From Semisulcospira habei (lineage: Eukaryota; Mollusca; Gastropoda; Semisulcospiridae): a stretch of 64,000 nucleotides of DNA. The notes under the pieces were generated by a model. It saw nothing but the letters and a program-made list of their open reading frames with translations. It had not been told where the DNA came from and did no database searches. Positions 57,372 through 64,000 of this stretch are shown here, one piece after another. Numbering within the stretch: position 1 is the stretch's first letter; the number at the start of each line of letters is the position of its first letter. The DNA lies in contig BTPG01000003.1 of NCBI GenBank assembly GCA_036245525.1, positions 210,679,570 through 210,743,569 of the forward strand, given 5' to 3'. Position numbers and translations under genes: made by a program.

Positions 57372-57528
57372 ATTGGGCAACAATTAGCTTGCTATAGTGC
57401 AGATAAAAGCAGATGTGATTACGAGACCCGGATCACAATGTCCGAGTCGTAAGAGGACATTGTGATTCGGGTCGAATAATCACAACTGTCTGTTTATCGG
57501 CACTATATCAAGCAAAATGTTGCTCAAT
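57372..57528. mobile_element. 157-bp hairpin MITE
   Basis: It is an inverted repeat over nearly its whole length: outer ends attgggcaaca and tgttgctcaat, middle 'ttgctatagtgc' against 'gcactatatcaa', inner gacccggatcacaatgtcc against ggacattgtgattcgggtc, loop ~11 nt. Arms ~73 bp with scattered mismatches. The AT-rich surroundings prevent a firm TSD call. Confidence 0.75.
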
Positions 57529-57740
57529 GTAATTTATGTACCCAGTCCAAAACAAAACTTTACCAGAGTCCTTCTGATTACCACCATCGGTGCTGGTTGT
57601 CAATTTCGCTCTATTTGGACATAAAACTTCCCAGCTTGACACTACCCACGGGCATGTACTCAGCGCAAATAAACCCAGACATGCATCTACTAGTTCAAAT
57701 GTGTTCCTCTGATTTTCCATTTATTTTTGGACATAAATTG

Positions 57741-58139
57741 GGGGTGGTCCGTAGTGAAGTGGTTAAGGCGCCTGCCACCAATGCTAAAGCTGCGAGGTTC
57801 GATACCTGGTTCCGGCGTCGGACTGTTCTCGTCTAGTAAATGTCACCATTATTTCGGGCGAACCGTGGGGGTTCTTTCTTTGGGTACTCCGGCTCTTCCC
57901 CCCCCCCCTTACCCTCCACTTTGGTAGCAGTTTCAGGCCGCGTTATAAATTTCAAATACAAGCGATCAAAATTTTTGAAACCTCAGTAGCTGAGGTGAAC
58001 CGTCGCTCCACGTGAATGTCCTCCGTTTGTCATGTACTGTTTGTCTTCAGAGTGAATGCGTGTGTGTCACGTGAGCGTGCGTGTTGGGTAAAGTTCGCGG
58101 CGCTTTGAGCCGATTGGCAGAATTGAGAGAATTGATAAC

Positions 58140-58179
<40 letters not shown>

Positions 58180-58183
58180 AATA
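57741..58183 (+). mobile_element. tRNA-derived SINE with (ATT)n tail
   Basis: The head has an A-box-like tagtgaagtggttaagg and a B-box-like gaggttcgatacc in tRNA spacing. The body includes 'ttctttgggtactccggctc' and a C-run; a 3' block 'gcggcgctttgagccgattgg' precedes (ATT)n and (AAAT)n tails. The body extent is inferred from order, not from a second copy. Confidence 0.6.
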
Positions 58184-58345
58184 AATAAATAAATCAGCGT
58201 GAACCTTCGCAACATGACTCTGCCCAGCAAAAATCGACAAAGGCTTGAATTTACTCATATAAAAATATCACAATGAAATATCGATATCACAAATTTACAC
58301 TGGACAGATTTACACCCAGGTTTATTCAAGCTGTGTAGTTTTTCA

Positions 58346-59812
58346 TAAATCCCAAACCTCCCATTAAAAGGTTGAACTGGACGAGCCGCCCACCGCTGAG
58401 GAGACCAGCTCAAGAGTGGCAAAGCAGCAGGCTTTGACGAAATCCCGCCAGAGATCTGGAAACATGGAGGCCCAGCACTGCATAACAAGCTCCACGGCCG
58501 CTTTCTCTGCTGCTGAGAGGAAGGAACACTACCAAAGGATCTCCGTGATGCAGTCGTCACCACCCTGTACAAGAACAAAGGAGAGAAGTCTGCCTGCTCT
58601 AACTATCGTGGAATTACCCTGCAGTCCATTGCCGGGAAAATTCTCGCAAGGCTGCTCCTGGATCGGCTGGTACCTGCCATCGCTTAAGACCACCTCCCAG
58701 AGGGCCAGTGTGGCCATGGTCTTTGTGCTGAGACAGCTTCAGGAGAAGCGCCGCGAGCAGTCCAAAGGGCTGTACGTAACGTTTGTCGACCCGCCGTTTG
58801 ACACTGTGAGCGCTTGACACTGTGAGCAGGCAAGGCATATGGCAGATCCTGGAGTGACTTGGCTGTCCCCCAAAGTTCCTCAGCATGATCGTCTAGCTAC
58901 ATAAGGACCAGCAAGGCCAGGTCAGACTCAACAATGACCTATCAGAACCATTCCCCATTCTCAACGGTGTGAAGCAGGGGTGCGTGCTGGCATCGACCAT
59001 CTTCACCATCTTTCTTAACATGATGTTGAAGCAGGTGAGCTGCTCTTTGCTGATGACGCTGCCCTCGTTGCACACGCATCACGTCCTGCTTCGCAGACGC
59101 TGCCCAGCTCTTTGAACTCGAGGTCACTCTGAAAAAGACAAAGGTCCTCCAACAGCCGGCACCCAAGGAAGAGCATTACCCTCCCCACATCACCATCGGC
59201 GAGTCTGAACTAAAGTCAGTGCACCAGTTTACCTACCTTGGCTGCATATCACGTTAGACGCCAAGCGGGACAAGGAGCTGGACAGCAGGCTGGCAAAAGC
59301 AAACAGCGCGTTCGGGCAACTATTCAAGCTGGTGTGGCACAATCAACAGCTGAAAACAAGCACCAAGATCAGCGTGTACAGAGCTGTCGTCCTCACCACC
59401 CTGCTGTATGGTTTCGAGTCCTGGGCCCTCTACCGCAGCCAACTACGACTCCTCGAACGCTTCCACCAGCGCTGCCTGCGTACCATCCTCAGCATTCACT
59501 GGAGTGACTATGTCACCAACGTCGAGGTCCTTGAACAGGCAGAAACTGTGAGCATCGAGGCTTTGTCGCTGCGGACACAGCTCCGCTTGGTGGGGCACGT
59601 CTCCAGGATGGAGGATCATCGCCTACCCAAGAGCCGTCTCCTTTGAGGACTCGCGCAGAACTAGCCTTAAGGGGCTCAGGAGAAAAAACAGAGATGCCGC
59701 AACTCAGAACCCTGGCCAGACCTCCCTCTGCAGCCACTGCGGTCGAACCTGTCTGTCCCGGATTGGCCTCCGCAGCCACGAGCAAGCCTTCGTTCGCGAA
59801 GTCAAAGCCAAG
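58346..59812 (+). mobile_element. LINE-A, copy 4 (old, decayed)
   Basis: TSD agtttttca at 58,337-58,345 and 59,813-59,821. 5'-truncated just before the RT GKAAGIDG block, 3' end gcgaagtcaaagccaag. Confidence 0.8.
58360..59795 (+). pseudogene. LINE-A4 reverse transcriptase remnant
   Basis: Recognisable pieces are scattered over three frames: KNKGEKSAC-like, MVFVLRQLQEK, FVDPPFDTVS, GVKQGC, a deleted zone between the MLKQ and LLFADDAALVAH equivalents, WALYRSQLRLLERFHQRC, RMEDHRLPKS, then a large deletion and SHCGRTCLSRIGLRSHEQA, where the last finger Cys is lost. Many stops and deletions make it the oldest LINE-A copy here. Confidence 0.8.
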
Positions 59813-59821
59813 AGTTTTTCA

Positions 59822-60799
59822 CTGTGTATTTTCACTTTTTTTCGATTTTCGCTGAAACATAGCTAATTTTACCCCTTCGGTGCCATTAATAGTGGCACTA
59901 TGTGTACTACACGTGCTAGAAAAATCACGCCACCACAAAAAAATTTGACGTCACAGTCTAGGGCCCGCATAGTCTGGAGTTCAAGTCAAACTTTCCTGAA
60001 ATGTTGCAAAGGAGGTGACATGTAAAGTTTACATACACATAGGCGGAAGGGAACTTTACCTCCCAACACAAAATGTTTGCTTCAAACATACACAACCCAA
60101 CAAATCTGACACTGCTGAACACGTTTCATCGCGTAAATTCCTTCTCGCACGCCTCCGATGTTGGAGAAAACAGGCGGATAAGATGCTTTAAATGCGACAT
60201 TCATAGCTTTGTCTATTTATGAACATGGCTGTGTTTGTCTCTGTCTAAATGGTGACCTATGTTGTGTGCCTCGTATTGGACCGTCGAGTGACTCACCGTG
60301 GAGATTTCGTTTGAGTGTGTAGACATATCAGCTTTCTATAATCGTGCGCGTTGTTAAAAAAAGTCTGTAATTATATCATGGATAATGACGGAAAATGCCA
60401 GCAGTTTGCTTATTTAGTCTATTTGTAAGGTTGTCACTATCACTAGCGGACATCAAGGTCTTCAATCTTAATAGTATGGCGATTCGATTCGCGTGTTTGC
60501 TGCTTTCTGTACTCCGTTCCGTTTATGTGTGTGTATGGGAAAGAAATTTCGAGCGTACCTACACACCAGAAAGTATTGCATTACTAGTGCGGATACGGAG
60601 CTTGCTAATTTGACAGTATGAACATATTTAGCGTTTTGTTTTGACAGAGACAATCATCAAGATTGAATCTTTCTGATCTGAACGGGATTATGGGAATTAT
60701 ATCAAGCATGTTTATGAATATTACTTTGCTTTTTATTCAATATATCAGTGCATGTGTCAAACAAGGGGACATTTTATGGAGTGGATGCATATAGAGTCG
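59822..60799. other. no gene recognised
   Basis: Unique AT-rich sequence, no supported feature. Confidence 0.4.
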
Positions 60800-61372
60800 T
60801 ACATCCTTGTTTTGGTGATACTGCGAATCTCACTCAAGTGGTTTTAAAACTTTATCCAACGAGTGAAAGCGAGAAGGATAAGGTTTTAATACCACGCGAG
60901 TGAGATTCTCAGTATCACCTAAACACCGATGTAAGAATCTATTTCTTACTCACCTTTTTCTTGGCATCAATCCGATGTGAGTTGGTTTTCTGCACACGCC
61001 TAACCACAACACAGCGGCCAGTGTGTCTTTGGCAAAGAACATAACGTCATTTACTTTGTATTGTGGCATGGATAATTTGGATGTCAGACAAATATGTCTA
61101 CATGAAGACGTAATAGCGCAATACATGACGCCAGAGTGGCCGTCGTCACTATGAAAAGGCGTCATTGCACGTGAGCTGAAAGTAGGTCAAGTTTCAATAT
61201 CGTGTGTGCCCATACCCTTTTGTTAATCAGATTTTCTACAAGACAAATGTGTGCACACCTTTTCGTTTATGCACCAGGGCTGTATCACACACGTGTGACA
61301 TAGCCAAGCTTTATCACGTGTGTGATACAGCTTTACCGCTCAAAGGCAGCAAAGAATAAGGTGTGTAAGAAA
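60800..61372 (+). mobile_element. hairpin-bearing repeat R6, copy b
   Basis: Partner of 53,505-54,062. The 5' hairpin is better preserved: gatactgcgaatctcactca... against ...tgagattctcagtatc, ~41-bp arms, loop ~18 nt. The 3' hairpin pairs around gctgtatcaca/tgtgatacagc. Between them the sequence carries no frame kept in both copies. Confidence 0.7.
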
Positions 61373-61402
61373 TACTATTTTTTTGAACCAAATATAGGTG
61401 TG

Positions 61403-61498
61403 TATCGATAGTCCGACCAATAAATAGACCTATGTATCGATAGAGTTCTACGCAATGAGAGATTTAACACTCTTGGTCAATAGTCCTATGTATCGATA
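61403..61498. promoter_or_regulatory. three TATCGATA motifs in ~95 bp
   Basis: TATCGATA at 61,403-61,410, 61,435-61,442 and 61,491-61,498, the last two in the longer context cctatgtatcgatag. TATCGATA is the DNA-replication-related element bound by DREF in insects; whether it means anything here is unknown. It could equally be a decayed tandem repeat. Confidence 0.35.
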
Positions 61499-62762
61499 GC
61501 TCTATGGTTGATAGTCCTACGACTGGAAATACAATGAACCGCCTCTCCTTTAAAAAGAATCTTATGATTGGCTAATTTCTGTTTGTACAGTATCTGTGAT
61601 ATTCTGCTCCCGCCTCCCTCCACCCCCCCCCCCTCACCCCAGCCCCCTCCTCTCCTTCGGATGGTAAGTGGCAAGTGGCCTACATAGATTAAAGTATCAT
61701 TACGCATAAATCTGAAGGCACATTTCGGCACCAACTGTGTTTGTTATGCCTTGTCGACACACCTAATGAACTTTGAAAGCAGTTTGGACACGAAGCAAAA
61801 GCACACGCGTAAAAGCACCTATTTATTCTGCGCTGCCGTTAGCATGTCAGTCTATTTTTAACGGTTTCTCGCACTGATAGCGATGTATTTCTAGAATGGA
61901 GTGGAGTCATTGTAAAGTTACTTGATATAATGACGATGTGTGCTGAACTGGACTGCCCTGTGTCTAAATGAACAATAGCTAGACCTGTGTGTAGCGTTTA
62001 GTAACCATCTGTTACATAAGTATACATTTCAACAGTTAGAGCGGTAGTGGGTATTCAAGAACTATTATCGGCGTCAGTAAAACGCTAACGCGTACACACT
62101 TATATGCAATTCGTCACCACTAAGCCGTACACACTTGTAAGCAGTTCGTCCCTGCTTACGTGACACAGTCTCAATTCACGTGTGGTGATACAGTGTGTGC
62201 TGTCTAAGCTTTCTCCGCCACTGTTGACCGTTTCGTTTCACTGCCACGTGACTTTGAGCCACCGAGGCGGAGACAAGAAAGCAGCAACCCAGTCGCGTGC
62301 GTATGAATACACAAAATATCTAAACCGTGGCAAATATTCTTTCAACTTTGACAAGGATCTAGATCCAAGAATTACTATTTAAAATGGTGTTTAACTTCAT
62401 CTTCAATTGTGCGATTAGAGTTAAAAGGCAAAGGCAAATGTACAGAAGAATAGAACTATAGGCAGGCAGAACTAAACGAGCCGCGTGATTAGAACATACA
62501 CGCACAAGGTCAAGGCAAGGGCACCGCACCGCTTCCAAAAGAAAAATGTATCTGTTAAAGGTAAAAAGAATTATATAAGTCGCATGAATTGATTATACTT
62601 TAGCTCGTGTTTCGCAAAATCAGTAAATCACGTCTGCTCGGTTCGGCCGATGAAAGGCGCATTAACCTCTTCGGTGCCAGCTCACGCCGACTTTGTTTCT
62701 GCAGTCATTATAAATTCAAGAAATATGTGACCAGAAACATGGGTTCAAAGTGATTTCAGCTA
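61499..62762. other. no gene recognised
   Basis: Has a C-rich tract at 61,610-61,650. No frame or repeat supported. Possibly intergenic or intronic DNA upstream of the FTP exon. Confidence 0.4.
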
Positions 62763-62827
62763 GAGGCATAGATCCTCATGAGCCCCCGCAAATGTAGGGT
62801 TAAGAAAGGATCTATACGCTTTGCAGT
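62763..62827. repeat. hairpin element H1, copy 4
   Basis: Left arm gaggcatagatcctcatgag then ccccc; right arm gggttaagaaaggatctata then cgctttgc. The right arm is the most diverged of the four copies. Confidence 0.5.
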
Positions 62828-62887
62828 GGGGTGGTGTTCGCGTTTTCACGGCACTAAATGGGTTAAAAATCGCATTGTAGCCGTTAA

Positions 62888-62944
62888 CTGAGCACTCGTG
62901 AACTGAACACTCGTTAAATGAGCACTCGTGCACTGAACACTAGT
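62888..62944. repeat. short tandem repeat, ~14-15-bp unit x4
   Basis: tgagcactcgtg, tgaacactcgtt, tgagcactcgtg, tgaacactagtg in alternation. Confidence 0.75.
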
Positions 62945-63009
62945 GATTTATTTGCGGAACGCTAGGTGAAGTGAAATGACATTGTTTCTATTGAAATGTT
63001 TCTCTACAG

Positions 63010-63222
63010 AAAACGTGGCGTTGAACAAGACCTGCACAATGAGCTCACGTCACTTCCATTACTCAAATGGCGGAAGTTTTGCTGTCAACAACAATACAAA
63101 CGGTGTTCTTGACCATCGCAACTGTATACACACGGAACTAAAGGAAATGGACTCTTACTGGGAGGTGCATCTCGGGCGGGTTTATCCAGTCTACAGAATC
63201 ACTGTCTGGGCTCGTGCACGCT
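63010..63222 (+). CDS. FTP (fucolectin/tachylectin-4/pentraxin-1) domain exon
   Basis: The only convincing host coding sequence. The translated exon has NVALNKTCTMSS at its start, then AVNNNTNG, the CIHTE motif, and SYWEVHLGRVYPVYRITVW. This is the N-terminal two thirds of an F-type lectin-like (FTP/F5-8C) domain, a secreted or membrane-anchored sugar-binding or adhesion fold. It is bounded by an acceptor, tttctctacag, and a donor, gtacgt. Both introns are phase 1, the usual layout of shuffled extracellular-domain exons. The ATG at 62,976 lies in the upstream intron and is not the start; the rest of the gene is outside the window or not recognised. Similar exons are numerous in molluscs. A single-exon remnant is possible. 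Confidence 0.7.
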
Positions 63223-63226
63223 GTAC

Positions 63227-63284
<58 letters not shown>
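63223..63284. repeat. (CT)n microsatellite
   Basis: About 60 bp of CT directly after the splice donor; LINE-E starts at its end. Confidence 0.95.
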
Positions 63285-63285
<1 letters not shown>

Positions 63286-63292
<7 letters not shown>

Positions 63293-64000
63293 TTCACACA
63301 CACTTACAACATTTTCTAGAAAAACACAAACTCATACATCCATTACAATCTGGCTTTCGGCGGAAACACTCCTGTCACACAGCATTGGTACACCTTGTTG
63401 ACAGATGGCTTACTGCCATAAATAGCAGTCAAATGACTGGAGCAGTATTTTTGGACCTTTCAAAAGCATTTGACCTCGTCAATCATGAAACTTTAGTTCA
63501 AAAACTTAATGTCTATCAACTAAGCGCAGACACACTTGCCTTCCTTACGTCATATCTGCATGGGCGTACGCAGTATGTCTACGTGAATGGTAAAAACTCA
63601 CCTGAAGGGGTGATAGAGCACGGAGTACCACAGGGATCGATTCTTGGTCCATTATTGTTCTCTGTCTTCATAAACGACCTTCCATTACATATATCTGACT
63701 CCAGTGTAACTTTCAGTCTTTTTGCAGACGATGGAACACTGGACGTTTCGTCATCAGACGTAACATGTATGGTGAAGATTCTCCAAGACAGTTTAAATGA
63801 GGTATCTGAATGGTGCAGAAATAACGCCATGATACCTAATCCCACTAAAACCAAATGCATGCTGATTACCACACGGCAAAAGCATCAGTTGAACCCCCCT
63901 CCCCTTCAACTAACACTTAATGGCCAGCCTGTGGAGCAAGTCAGAGAACAGCGCGTGCTTGGAATCAACTTAGACGACAAGTTGTGCTGGCAAGGCCACA
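63286..64000 (+). pseudogene. LINE-E (CR1/Jockey-like) RT, runs off the window
   Basis: Open without a stop from ~63,301 to the window end, in a different frame from the FTP exon. Motifs: HPLQSGFRRKHSCHTALVH, VFLDLSKAFDLVNHE (motif A), HGVPQGSILGPLLFSVFIND, an intact catalytic LFADDGTL, EVSEWCRNNAM, NPTKTKCMLITTRQKHQL, and QRVLGINLDDKL. It is a relative of LINE-D (roughly 60% identical over the shared part by eye). It is 5'-truncated at a (CT)n/(CA)n junction, so it lacks endonuclease and RT fingers. The 3' end is outside the window, so intactness beyond 64,000 is unknown. Confidence 0.85.

Overview
The window is eukaryotic, very probably animal, and best fits a mollusc (gastropod-like) genome. 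This is inference. It rests on one intron-bounded exon of a fucolectin/tachylectin-4-type (FTP) domain, several LINE families, an LTR retrotransposon with a Gypsy-type domain order, tRNA-derived SINEs, very long dinucleotide and trinucleotide microsatellites, and the absence of any bacterial gene layout. Almost nothing here is host coding sequence: the window is a repeat nest and its 'genes' are retroelement frames.

Layout. 1-15.7 kb: no gene; diverged dispersed repeats, foldback (hairpin) elements, SINEs and microsatellites. 15.7-20.9 kb: two copies of one LINE family (LINE-A) in opposite orientation, each with target-site duplications (TSDs). 21.5-24.8 kb: dispersed repeats, palindromes and a dead LINE (LINE-C1). 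24.84-53.36 kb: one ~31-bp minisatellite cut into five islands by successive insertions. The largest insertion is a 19.4-kb minus-strand Ty3/Gypsy-type element (25,066-44,451) with TSD ATAA. Its two LTRs are ~3.5 kb each before later insertions; LINE-D sits in the 3' LTR and a nearly full-length LINE-A3 in the 5' LTR. Other interruptions are a probable 2.2-kb solo LTR inside a short repeat, an L2-like LINE tail, and a block with hAT-like ends that holds LINE-B. 53.5-61.4 kb: two copies of a hairpin-bearing ~580-bp repeat, a twin-primed LINE (C2) that itself carries a 552-bp insertion, a 157-bp MITE, a SINE and a decayed LINE-A4. 62-64 kb: the FTP exon, followed in its intron by a LINE (LINE-E) running off the window end.

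How the parts work together. The LINEs encode an AP-type endonuclease and/or reverse transcriptase; they explain the 8-12-bp TSDs and microsatellite tails. The Gypsy-type element encodes gag with a CCHC knuckle, protease, RT, RNase H and integrase. Its gag-pol junction carries a textbook -1 frameshift cassette: slippery heptamer GGGAAAC, 6-nt spacer holding the gag stop, then a perfect 11-bp hairpin. Lesions make this copy non-autonomous. Insertion order can be read directly: minisatellite, then Gypsy, then LINE-A3 and LINE-D.

Limits: all boundaries were read by eye. Family assignments rest on visible motifs and need profile searches. Clade names within the LINEs are tentative.
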